Shown here in pieces: positions 1 through 7,780 of a DNA stretch of 41,620 bases; the stretch's first letter is position 1; every line of letters starts with the position of its first letter. The notes under the pieces are model-generated. The model saw nothing but the letters and a program-made list of their open reading frames with translations, did no database searches and had not been told where the DNA came from. The stretch is from Desulfobulbaceae bacterium. Lineage in GTDB: Bacteria; Desulfobacterota; Desulfobulbia; Desulfobulbales; Desulfocapsaceae. The DNA lies in the NCBI GenBank assembly GCA_024636345.1, contig JAGXHG010000010.1:1-41620 (forward strand). Direction: 5' to 3'. Made by a program: the position numbers and the translations under genes.

Positions 1-313
1 CCAAACAACCTGTCAATATCTTTTTTTCTCAGGTCATTCGTTTTACTGCCTCGATTCCCTCAGGTGATCTGCTGCTTTTGCCTCGCACCCAAGGACCGCG
101 GCAAACTACTCAATCAGTGAGGCCCTGTCAATGAAAATAATGCCTTTAAAAATGGCAACACTCTCTTTTTCGTTTTTTTCCATATTTTAGATCCATCTTG
201 TTCATTCTCTGTGAAATTTGTTTGCTTTTAGTCTGTATAAACCGTAACATAGCAGATGGTTATTTCAATTTTCAAAAAACAGTGCGCCATTACACTTCCC
301 TTCTACCTCTTAA
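1..313. other. Leader region upstream of selA; possible 3' tail of an upstream gene
   Basis: No complete gene is visible. One plus-strand frame (3-134) is open from the window edge to a TGA and could be the last 43 codons of a gene that begins outside the window, but its composition does not identify a family and another frame is open almost as far. The stretch 135-313 is AT-rich. It holds a TATAAA hexamer at 236-241 preceded by TG, but no convincing -35 element and no hairpin followed by a T-run, so neither a promoter nor a terminator can be called firmly. Confidence 0.3.
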
Positions 314-1735
314 ATGTTCGGCCTCATGACTGACAAAACACTACTCCTTCGCGCCTTACCTAAAATTGACGAATGCCTCGCAAGCCTGGCTGACAGAACA
401 AGATCGATTCCAGCCCAGCTTGTTAAACTTGCAGTACGTCATTGCATTGAGTCAGAACGACAACGTATTTTAACAGACGACCCACATTGCAAGCTCTTGA
501 ATAGTGAACAATGGGATAAACGGCTCATTGAGGCAATAACCTTAAAAAACCAGATGAATCTCCGACGAGTTATTAATGGTACCGGCGTAGTCATTCATAC
601 CAACCTTGGCCGCTCACTTCTTTCCGCAACCATGGTTGAGGCCCTCCAACAGGCCGGCGCCCATTATACCAATCTGGAATTTGATCTCAGCAATGGTAAA
701 AGAGGCAGCAGATACAGCCTGGTCGAAGAGATTATCTGCGATTTGACGGGAGCCGAGGCGGCCCTGGTTGTCAACAATAATGCCGCCGCAGTATTGCTGG
801 CACTCGACACCCTGGCCTCCGGCAAGGAAGTAATTGTCTCCAGAGGGCAGCTGGTTGAGATCGGTGGGTCGTTCAGAATCCCCGATGTGATTGCTAAGAG
901 CGGCGCTCGTCTTGTTGAGGTTGGGGCCACTAATCGAACCCATCTAGCCGATTATGAAAGAATGATAAATGGTGAGACCGCCATGTTATTAAAGGTTCAC
1001 ACCTCAAATTTCAGGGTTATCGGTTTCACCTCCGAGGTTTCTGCGGAAGAACTCGTAGCTTTGGCCCATGCAAGAGACTTACCAGTAATGGAAGATCTGG
1101 GAAGTGGCAGCCTGGTAGATCTTTCTTCATTTGGTCTGCCGCAAGAGCCAACCGTGCAACAGATCGTCAAGGCTGGCGTTGACGTGGTCACATTCAGCGG
1201 CGACAAACTCCTTGGCGGGCCCCAGGCCGGCCTTATTGTCGGCAAAAAAGACGTCATTGACCGCATCAAACGTAACCCCTTAAATCGTGCCCTGCGCATT
1301 GACAAATTCACCCTGGCCTCACTGGAAGCAGTTTTACGCAACTATTATGATCTGGAGCAGGCCCTGACCACCGTTCCCACCCTCAAAATGTTAACCGAGC
1401 CTGTTGATCTCATAAAAAGAAGAGCCAAAAGACTCATGCGCCGAGTTCACGCAATTGTCCAGCCAACCTGCTCTCTTTGTCTGCACCCCACGATGTCGCG
1501 GGTAGGTGGTGGCGCTATGCCTGAACATGGACTGCCTAGCTGGGCTGTTGCCTTCAAACCTATCCATATACATCTCAGCAACATGGAACAAGGTCTGCGC
1601 AAGCTTTCCATCCCTATCATTGGAAGAATGGAAGATGACTCCCTGCTCCTAGACATGAGAACAGTAAGTGATGATGAAATTCCCGATCTGGCCGCCTCTT
1701 TAATTTCTTTCTTTGGGTGTGGAGAGCTCTTGTGA
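314..1735 (+). CDS. selA: L-seryl-tRNA(Sec) selenium transferase (selenocysteine synthase)
   Basis: SelA converts seryl-tRNA(Sec) to selenocysteyl-tRNA(Sec) with selenophosphate, using pyridoxal phosphate, in the cytoplasm. The 473 residues match the usual bacterial SelA length. An N-terminal helical domain (about 1-75) is followed by the NGTGVVIHTNLGRS segment (about 88-101) and the fold-type I PLP domain; the PLP lysine is K298 in SGDKLLGGPQAG. The start is uncertain: ATG at 314 and ATG at 326 both lack a good Shine-Dalgarno sequence. The next gene starts at GTG 1732, overlapping the selA stop by four bases. Its presence implies that the genome makes selenoproteins; none is evident in this window, and selB and selD are not here. 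Confidence 0.95.
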   Translation: MFGLMTDKTLLLRALPKIDECLASLADRTRSIPAQLVKLAVRHCIESERQRILTDDPHCKLLNSEQWDKRLIEAITLKNQMNLRRVINGTGVVIHTNLGRSLLSATMVEALQQAGAHYTNLEFDLSNGKRGSRYSLVEEIICDLTGAEAALVVNNNAAAVLLALDTLASGKEVIVSRGQLVEIGGSFRIPDVIAKSGARLVEVGATNRTHLADYERMINGETAMLLKVHTSNFRVIGFTSEVSAEELVALAHARDLPVMEDLGSGSLVDLSSFGLPQEPTVQQIVKAGVDVVTFSGDKLLGGPQAGLIVGKKDVIDRIKRNPLNRALRIDKFTLASLEAVLRNYYDLEQALTTVPTLKMLTEPVDLIKRRAKRLMRRVHAIVQPTCSLCLHPTMSRVGGGAMPEHGLPSWAVAFKPIHIHLSNMEQGLRKLSIPIIGRMEDDSLLLDMRTVSDDEIPDLAASLISFFGCGELL

Positions 1736-3903
1736 TTCATCACTTTCCTCTTTTCAGCGCCGCTCATTCGCTTTCACACCAGGATTTTCACAACTTCTTC
1801 CTCCCCTTTTCCAGGGTAATAAAAGAGAAAATAACAACGGCCACTGAAGTATCTTTCCTTGAAGATGCCTGTCAATTGGACAACGTATCTGATGATCTAT
1901 CCAGATGTTCTCTTCTGAAAGAAATTTTCGCACAAACGTTAAAGACCAAAGTACCTGCGGCCTATGACAATTGCCTGTTCTTTCCTTTTTCTATTGCTGA
2001 TGAACAGATTATTGTGGCCCTTGTTACAGGAATCGATCGACTTCTTGTGAAAAAGGCTGGTCACGATTGGTTACAGGAGGTCCGTGATACCCTGCAACGC
2101 GAATTTTTGATATTAAAACAGGCAGGCGTTGATCTACAGACAGGTCTCCTCAATGGCGCCCACCTGAACACATTATTTGACACCTTTCCCGAAGGAGAAC
2201 ATGTTGGACTAGTTCTGGTAGAAATCTACCCCAAGGCTCGCACCGCCATGGAAGGCATGCGACATGTGCGACGCTCAGCGACTGTACTTAAATCCTTTGC
2301 CGGAGAACATGTTCCCCTGTATCACATCGGACAGTCCGTTTTCGCCTTCGCCTGCCGGAACTGTAATGAAGATTCTGCCGCTCGTTTTGGCCCTTTGCTG
2401 GTATCCTTTTTGAAACAAGAGCAATTCAAACGTGTTCACGTCGGATACAGCCAGGGAGAACTCAGCCAGAACTCCCATAATGAAACAAGAAAGGCCGGTC
2501 GACAGATCCTCGACGAAGCTTGGCTGGCCCTGCAGATTGCCTGCAAAAGAGGACCTTTTAGCTTCTGTACCTATCGCTCACTGCAAAATTCTCAACGCCA
2601 CTCTCTCTATGCCTCGACTCGAGATATCCTGGCCAGGATTCAGCCCTATTGGCAAAATTTGGATCAATTTACTCTGATACAATTGCATCCAGCAAAAGGA
2701 TCTGACAATATCTATGATAATATTATTCTTGATCTTGCCGGCAGTAAAAAATTCAAGGGGAAAGATCAAGATGTTTATATATTACTGCCAGACATAGATT
2801 CTCGAAGAGCGCAGCCTCTTGTCACAAAAATCATACAATCCATACCCTGCGACATAAAAAACAATAAAAGTATCGCGGCAGGTATCGCAACATTTCCCTT
2901 CAGTGATTTTAAAAAATCAGAACTGATACTTAATTGTCGAAAAGCTTTATTGCATGGCGCATTATTGGGAGAGGGCACGATCACAATCTTTGAGGCCTTG
3001 AGCCTGAATGTCAGCGGCGATATTTTTTATGGAGAGGGTGATATCCCCAAGGCCGTCAAAGATTACAGACGAGGATTATTAATCCAACCCCATGACGTAA
3101 ACCTGCTCAACAGTCTTGGCGTAAGTTATGCCATGATGAACAGACACAACATGGCCAATGACTGCTTTACAAAAGCCTTAACTGTAAAAAAAGACGATTT
3201 CATGTCTTGGTATAATCTGGGACTTGGACGTGAATTGCAGGGAAATATTGCCGGGGCGGTCGAATCCTTTGAATATGCCGTCAGATATCACATTGAAGAC
3301 GAACCGGATACTGCCAACGTCAGACAAGAGCTGCCTTTGCAACTTGGAAAGCTCTACTGCCAAACAGGACGCTATCAGGAAACTTTAGATATTCTTTTAC
3401 CATGGTACTATAATACGGAAAAGAACGATCTCGGATCTGGAAGAGCCTTACGTTATCTTGGAGAGTCTTGTCATGGAGTGGGCCGGGTTCGGGAAGCAAT
3501 GAGCTGGTTGCAGCGAGCCATACGTTTTGATGAGTTTGATGCGGATGCCCTGAGTCTACTGGGAGAAATCTACCTTGACAACAACGAGGGCGACCAGATT
3601 GCCCTGAAGCTCTGTGAAAAAAGTGTTGAGCTGAATCCAATACCAGCCCTGTTTCATCTTCGCCTCGCAAGAGCACAGGTACAATGCGGCTACCTGGAAG
3701 CAGCAAGAGAGACTCTCCGTCACTGCCTCAGGGACAAAGAAACAAAAGAAGCGGCTGGCTTCCATATGGGCTTAACATACTGGAAACAGGGAAAGAAGTC
3801 AAGAGCGAGGCACTGGTTCTCCAAGATAATTACCCATGCAGAATTTGGGTCCAACCAGCACAAACAGGCCAGCAACTATCTGCTAGAGCTACAGGCTCAA
3901 TAA
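1732..3903 (+). CDS. Tandem degenerate GGDEF-like domains fused to TPR repeats
   Basis: A 723-residue protein of unknown function, coupled to selA. I chose GTG 1732: it forms a GTGA overlap with the selA stop and has GGAGAG at 1721-1726 at good spacing, whereas the in-frame ATG at 1717 lies inside selA. After a variable N terminus, two regions (about 135-275 and 305-415) resemble GGDEF cyclase folds. The catalytic loop is lost: YHIGQSVFAF and GKDQDVYILLP stand where a GGDEF signature belongs, while the C-terminal signature survives in the second copy (SIAAGIATFPFSD then ALLHGALLGEGTITIF). From about 425 to the end there are five to seven TPR-like helical pairs. No signal peptide or membrane helix is seen. 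It probably acts as a cytoplasmic scaffold or nucleotide sensor rather than an active cyclase; any link to selenium metabolism is only positional. Confidence 0.75.
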   Translation: MIHHFPLFSAAHSLSHQDFHNFFLPFSRVIKEKITTATEVSFLEDACQLDNVSDDLSRCSLLKEIFAQTLKTKVPAAYDNCLFFPFSIADEQIIVALVTGIDRLLVKKAGHDWLQEVRDTLQREFLILKQAGVDLQTGLLNGAHLNTLFDTFPEGEHVGLVLVEIYPKARTAMEGMRHVRRSATVLKSFAGEHVPLYHIGQSVFAFACRNCNEDSAARFGPLLVSFLKQEQFKRVHVGYSQGELSQNSHNETRKAGRQILDEAWLALQIACKRGPFSFCTYRSLQNSQRHSLYASTRDILARIQPYWQNLDQFTLIQLHPAKGSDNIYDNIILDLAGSKKFKGKDQDVYILLPDIDSRRAQPLVTKIIQSIPCDIKNNKSIAAGIATFPFSDFKKSELILNCRKALLHGALLGEGTITIFEALSLNVSGDIFYGEGDIPKAVKDYRRGLLIQPHDVNLLNSLGVSYAMMNRHNMANDCFTKALTVKKDDFMSWYNLGLGRELQGNIAGAVESFEYAVRYHIEDEPDTANVRQELPLQLGKLYCQTGRYQETLDILLPWYYNTEKNDLGSGRALRYLGESCHGVGRVREAMSWLQRAIRFDEFDADALSLLGEIYLDNNEGDQIALKLCEKSVELNPIPALFHLRLARAQVQCGYLEAARETLRHCLRDKETKEAAGFHMGLTYWKQGKKSRARHWFSKIITHAEFGSNQHKQASNYLLELQAQ

Positions 3904-3927
3904 ACTCGGACAAAGGAGTTTCGCAGC

Positions 3928-4611
3928 ATGCAAAACAGTGATCGAAGACGGATAAAAAGAGAACCTAAATATTGTCTGGACAACAGCGTAGTTGGCGATT
4001 CCTGGCGAATGTTTCGTATCATGTCAGAATTTGTCGATGGTTTTGATACCATGTCCGCAATAGATGTGCCGGTGGTAACAATTTACGGCTCAGCCAGAAC
4101 AGCAAAAGACGATCCGTACTACAAACTCGCAGAAGAACTTGCCGGGAAATTAGCCCAGGCCGGTTATGGAATCATCACCGGAGGCGGTCCAGGCATCATG
4201 GAAGCAGCTAACAAAGGGGCCTTTGAGGCAGGTGGCGTCTCCATTGGCCTCAATATCCACCTTCCACACGAACAGGCGCCGAATGCATTTATCAATTTCC
4301 CTTTAAATTTTAAATATTTTTTTGTACGTAAAGTGATGTTTATGAAATATTCCATGGCCTTTATCTGTATGCCCGGCGGCTTTGGTTCCCTTGATGAACT
4401 TTTCGAATCTCTGACCCTTATCCAGACCCAGAGCGTTAAACCTTTCCCTATTATCCTGATTGGCAGTGATTTTTGGGGTGGACTTTTAGAATGGATCAAG
4501 GATAAGTTCATATCAAATGGAACAATAAACAAGGACGACCTTTTACTTATCGACATGATGGATGATGTCGATGATGTGGTTAATTATATAAAAAAGACCG
4601 TAGTAGTATGA
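3928..4611 (+). CDS. LOG-family (TIGR00730) Rossmann-fold nucleotide phosphoribohydrolase
   Basis: Members of the LOG/YgdH/PpnN group split nucleoside 5'-monophosphates into base and ribose 5-phosphate; plant LOG releases active cytokinin. The 227-residue protein has the GGGPGIMEAANKGA nucleotide-binding stretch (about 85-98), the conserved R134-K135 pair, and the signature PGGFGSLDE (149-157), where the final Glu is catalytic. Relative to the consensus PGGxGTxxE the Thr is Ser. The N-terminal 45 residues form a short helical extension. AAAGGAG lies 10 bases before the ATG, so the start is well supported. It sits between the TPR gene (24-bp gap) and pilT (57-bp gap) and may be cotranscribed with both. 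The physiological substrate cannot be read from the sequence. Confidence 0.85.
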   Translation: MQNSDRRRIKREPKYCLDNSVVGDSWRMFRIMSEFVDGFDTMSAIDVPVVTIYGSARTAKDDPYYKLAEELAGKLAQAGYGIITGGGPGIMEAANKGAFEAGGVSIGLNIHLPHEQAPNAFINFPLNFKYFFVRKVMFMKYSMAFICMPGGFGSLDELFESLTLIQTQSVKPFPIILIGSDFWGGLLEWIKDKFISNGTINKDDLLLIDMMDDVDDVVNYIKKTVVV

Positions 4612-4668
4612 TATCAATAAACTCGTTTTCTCCTGACAAACAGCAGACTTACTGGACAAGGTGATTTT

Positions 4669-5751
4669 ATGGCTCAGATAGATGCATTTTTTAAATTGAT
4701 GAACGATGAAGGTGCCTCGGATTTACACATGGTGGCAGGCCAGCAACCGATTCTCCGTATTCGTGGAGACATGGAGCGGGTGAAATTTAAAATAATGGAG
4801 AATGAAGAATTAAAAAAGATGCTCTATGAGATCTGCCCGGAAGAGAAGATCAAGGCCTTTGAAGAAAGCGGGGATGTCGATTTTGGCTACGAGATCCCAG
4901 GGCTTGCCCGTTACCGTTGTAACTTTTTCCAGCAGAAGCATGGTATTGGCGCTGTTTTCCGTGAAATTCCCAGTGACATCATGTCCTGCGAACAGCTGGG
5001 ACTACCAAAGGTTATCTCCCGGCTTGCCCAACTACCAAAAGGGCTTGTTCTGGTAACCGGACCTACAGGATCTGGTAAATCAACGACCTTGGCAGCCATT
5101 GTTGATGAGGTCAACAGAACCAGAAAAGATCATGTCTTGACCATTGAAGACCCCATTGAATTTGTACATAAGAGCCAAAAATGTATTATCAATCACCGGG
5201 AGGTCGGTCAGCATACCAAATCGTTTACCGCCGCCCTTCGCGGCGCGCTGCGTGAAGATCCCGACATCATCATGGTGGGTGAGATGCGCGACCTCGAAAC
5301 AATCTCTCTGGCCATGGAGGCAGCCATGACCGGTCACCTTGTCTTTGGTACGCTGCATACCTTGAATGCCATGAAGACCGTTGATCGTATCATTGAGATC
5401 TTTCCCGCCAATCAGCAGGGGCAGGTCAGATCCACCTTATCAGATGCCCTGAAGGCCGTGGTCTCGCAAACCCTGTTTAAACGTACCGACATCAAAGGAC
5501 GATGTGCCGCACTCGAGATCCTTATTGCCACCCCGGCCGTCCGCAATCTCATTCGTGAAGGCAAAACCTACCAGATCGCATCGGTGATGCAGACTGGAAA
5601 AAAATATGGCATGCAGACCCTTGATGATGCCATCTTAGCTTTTCTGGATAAAAAAATGATCAGTCCTGACTCTGCCTATTCCAACTGTATCGACAAGGCT
5701 AAATTTGTGAAATATCTCCTCAATCCTCCTTCTGATTTTACCGAGGTCTGA
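4669..5751 (+). CDS. pilT: Type IV pilus retraction ATPase PilT
   Basis: PilT is the cytoplasmic hexameric ATPase that depolymerises type IV pili, driving twitching motility, surface sensing and DNA uptake. The 360 residues fit the family. Visible are the N-terminal PAS-like domain opening (SDLHMVAG, 17-24), Walker A GPTGSGKST (131-139), the Walker B region ALREDPDIIMVGEMRD (about 195-210), the His box GHLVFGTLHT, and the C-terminal TPAVRNLIREGKTYQI, close to the AIRNLIRE motif that separates PilT from the extension ATPase PilB. AAGGTG lies upstream of the ATG. No other pil genes are adjacent; the ComEA-like protein at 16,413 is a possible functional partner in DNA uptake. Confidence 0.95.
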   Translation: MAQIDAFFKLMNDEGASDLHMVAGQQPILRIRGDMERVKFKIMENEELKKMLYEICPEEKIKAFEESGDVDFGYEIPGLARYRCNFFQQKHGIGAVFREIPSDIMSCEQLGLPKVISRLAQLPKGLVLVTGPTGSGKSTTLAAIVDEVNRTRKDHVLTIEDPIEFVHKSQKCIINHREVGQHTKSFTAALRGALREDPDIIMVGEMRDLETISLAMEAAMTGHLVFGTLHTLNAMKTVDRIIEIFPANQQGQVRSTLSDALKAVVSQTLFKRTDIKGRCAALEILIATPAVRNLIREGKTYQIASVMQTGKKYGMQTLDDAILAFLDKKMISPDSAYSNCIDKAKFVKYLLNPPSDFTEV

Positions 5752-5844
5752 CAAGGAGTCCTTTCCGGCATTAAGATGATTTTTTCTTGACAAAAATCAG
5801 GCCGTGAATTAATGCAACAAGCACGGAATGAAAAATCGTTTTTG

Positions 5845-5872
5845 TTGTCAATTTACCGTTTAAGTATAAAAT
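5845..5872 (+). promoter_or_regulatory. Candidate sigma-70 promoter of the ferredoxin gene
   Basis: TTGTCA (5845-5850) and TAAAAT (5867-5872) are separated by 16 bp, each one base off consensus. Transcription would start near 5880, giving a short leader with GGAGGTG at 5896-5902 before the ATG at 5907. A perfect -35 TTGACA also occurs at 5787-5792 but has no good -10 at 17 bp. The ferredoxin has its own terminator, so a private promoter is expected. Confidence 0.5.
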
Positions 5873-5906
5873 ACTTGTTCTTTTAATTCTATTTTGGAGG
5901 TGTATT

Positions 5907-6095
5907 ATGGCTTGGGATATCGTTATTGATTTAGACAAATGTGTTGGTGATGAAGAATGTGTAAACGCCTGTCCTGCTCAGGTATATGAGATGCGTGACG
6001 GTAAGGCCTTTGCCGCAGAGCCTGACGAATGTCTTGGTTGCGAGACCTGTGTTGAAGTTTGTCCTGAAGGCGCCATCACTGTCACTGAAGTGTAA
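5907..6095 (+). CDS. Ferredoxin with one CxxDxxC and one CxxCxxC cluster motif
   Basis: A 62-residue low-potential electron carrier of the two-cluster bacterial type. The second motif is canonical (C43-x2-C46-x2-C49-x3-C53-P). The first reads C12-x2-D15-x2-C18-x3-C22-P, so the second cysteine is replaced by aspartate. The same substitution is known from Desulfovibrio africanus ferredoxin III, where the site holds a [3Fe-4S] cluster that can take up iron or another metal to become [4Fe-4S]; the surrounding sequence here is also very like that protein. The expected content is therefore one [4Fe-4S] and one interconvertible [3Fe-4S]/[4Fe-4S] cluster. A strong ribosome site (GGAGGTG), a separate promoter and a strong terminator suggest an abundant, monocistronic message. 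Its redox partners cannot be inferred from the neighbours. Confidence 0.95.
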   Translation: MAWDIVIDLDKCVGDEECVNACPAQVYEMRDGKAFAAEPDECLGCETCVEVCPEGAITVTEV

Positions 6096-6116
6096 TCTCC
6101 ATCAGTCTCAGTCTGA

Positions 6117-6160
6117 GACAAGCCCATTCCCTTTTTAGGGGAATGGGCTTGTCTTGTTTT
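6117..6160 (+). terminator. Rho-independent terminator after the ferredoxin gene
   Basis: A perfect 15-bp stem (6117-6131 with 6139-6153) with a 7-nt loop is followed by a T-rich tail (6154-6160). It starts 21 bases after the ferredoxin stop and isolates that message from the alr-secA run. Confidence 0.93.
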
Positions 6161-6177
6161 AAGGATATGAGTTCCAG

Positions 6178-6627
6178 ATGATAAAAGGAACACTTACAAA
6201 ATTAAAGCCAGGTGTCCCTAGACGGATTCATCTGTTGCTTGCAGCTACGTTATGGAGTTTAATAGGAGGCATACTCATGTTTCGTGGAGCCTCCTGGCTG
6301 TCAGCAGTCGCAAGACTATGGATTATGGTACCGGCCCTGATTGCCGGAACCATGAAGTCACTTTTCATCCTTGATAACACTGCCAAAAAAGGGGTCCGTC
6401 GTATCCTGGAAATGGCAGATGGAACCTGCCTGGGAGCGGTTTACTCAATACGAACATGGCTGCTGGTTCTGGTCATGATGGGAAGTGGTATGGTGCTACG
6501 CCAATCTGCCTTGCCCAGAGAGCTCCTGGGTGGTCTGTATGTAACGATTGGCTGGGCCTTGTTTTTTTCCAGCCGACACGCCTGGCAGGCCTGGCTACAT
6601 ATTTCTGACCTGCAGGAAAAGCAGTGA
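6178..6627 (+). CDS. Four-helix inner membrane protein of unknown function
   Basis: I do not recognise a named family. The 149 residues contain about four hydrophobic segments (near 17-35, 44-65, 93-108 and 114-131) with a basic N terminus and a basic middle loop (AKKGVRR), which suggests both ends and the middle loop face the cytoplasm. AAGGA lies 12 bases before the ATG, slightly far. Its stop overlaps the GTG start of alr by four bases (GTGA), so the two are probably translationally coupled. No catalytic motif is visible. Confidence 0.75.
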   Translation: MIKGTLTKLKPGVPRRIHLLLAATLWSLIGGILMFRGASWLSAVARLWIMVPALIAGTMKSLFILDNTAKKGVRRILEMADGTCLGAVYSIRTWLLVLVMMGSGMVLRQSALPRELLGGLYVTIGWALFFSSRHAWQAWLHISDLQEKQ

Positions 6628-7763
6628 TTCACTCTCATCCATCTTCCAGATCTTTTAATCAGGTTTGCATTGACTCTTCTGCCCTGCGGGAGAACTTCAG
6701 CAAAATGCAGCAACGGGTCGGCCGGGATATCCGGATCATGGCAATGGTCAAGGCGGATGCCTATGGCCATGGGATGGTCCAGACTGCCGCCCGCTTTGCA
6801 GAGGCAGGATGTGACTGTTTCGGAGTCGCCGAGATTGAAGAAGGGGTTGAATTACGGAGCACAGGGATCCAGGGTCAGATCTTTGTGCTCCTCGGTTTTC
6901 AACCCTCCCAGGAACAGCTCTTTTTTGATTATAATCTAACCCCGGTCGTCTTTACTTATGAGGCCATGGACCTGCTATCGCAGGCCGCAGTAAGAAATGG
7001 CAAAGAGATGGCCGTTCATCTGAAGGTCGATTGCGGCATGGGCAGGCTGGGAATCATGCCTGCTGAGCTGCAGAATTTTCTATCCCAGCTAGAGAATTTT
7101 CCCGGAATATCACTTGCCGGGATCATGAGCCACTTTCCCTTGGCTGATGACGCGCAGTCCACACATACCCTGGCGATGTATCAACAGTATAAAGAAGTCT
7201 GCATGCAGTCGAGTCAGCAAGCTCCCGTACTTTGTCATATAGCAAATTCTGGGGCAGCCCTCTATTTTCCAACAACCTGCTGCGACATGGTACGTCTGGG
7301 CATTTCCCTCTATGGCTATTATCCAGATGGTACAAAGGGGACGCAACAGGCCAGGGAAGAGAAACTTGTTCCGGCCATGTCGTTTACTACTCAGGTCGTG
7401 CAGATAAAAACAGTTCCGGAGGCAACCGGGATCAGCTATGGCCATACCTTTGTCACTGAAAAGAAGACCAAGGTAGCTGTTCTGCCGGTTGGATATGCGG
7501 ATGGATTCCTCCGCAGCTTGTCCAATAGGGGACAAGTGCTTATTAAAGGGAGGCGGGCCAGAATCATTGGCCGCATCTGCATGAATCTATGCATGGCAGA
7601 TATCTCAGAAATTCCAGGGGTAGAGCCAGGTGATCCAGTGGTTATTCTGGGATCACAGGGGGCAGAGACAATCACTGCCGATGAGATTGCCGAATGGATG
7701 GAGACAATATCCTACGAAGTCCTCTGTCTCTTTGGCAATAACAATAATAGAAACTACAAATAA
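6624..7763 (+). CDS. alr: Alanine racemase
   Basis: This PLP enzyme interconverts L- and D-alanine and so supplies D-Ala for peptidoglycan. The 379-residue protein has the fold-type III lysine K43 in MVKADAYGHG and the opposing catalytic tyrosine Y272 in GISYGHTF. The family segments LKVDCGMGRLG (about 133-143) and GRICMNLCMADI are also present. The start is GTG 6624, in a GTGA overlap with the upstream membrane-protein gene, with AGGAAAA just before it. The gene is followed after 17 bp by argS. Confidence 0.96.
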   Translation: MIHSHPSSRSFNQVCIDSSALRENFSKMQQRVGRDIRIMAMVKADAYGHGMVQTAARFAEAGCDCFGVAEIEEGVELRSTGIQGQIFVLLGFQPSQEQLFFDYNLTPVVFTYEAMDLLSQAAVRNGKEMAVHLKVDCGMGRLGIMPAELQNFLSQLENFPGISLAGIMSHFPLADDAQSTHTLAMYQQYKEVCMQSSQQAPVLCHIANSGAALYFPTTCCDMVRLGISLYGYYPDGTKGTQQAREEKLVPAMSFTTQVVQIKTVPEATGISYGHTFVTEKKTKVAVLPVGYADGFLRSLSNRGQVLIKGRRARIIGRICMNLCMADISEIPGVEPGDPVVILGSQGAETITADEIAEWMETISYEVLCLFGNNNNRNYK

Positions 7764-7780
7764 GCAATAATTGAGCAAAG

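Noticed and set aside
1..313. tRNA(Sec) (selC) upstream of selA
   Set aside because: I searched for a cloverleaf with a long variable arm and a CCA or T-loop sequence (GGTTCGAATCC-like) and saw none.
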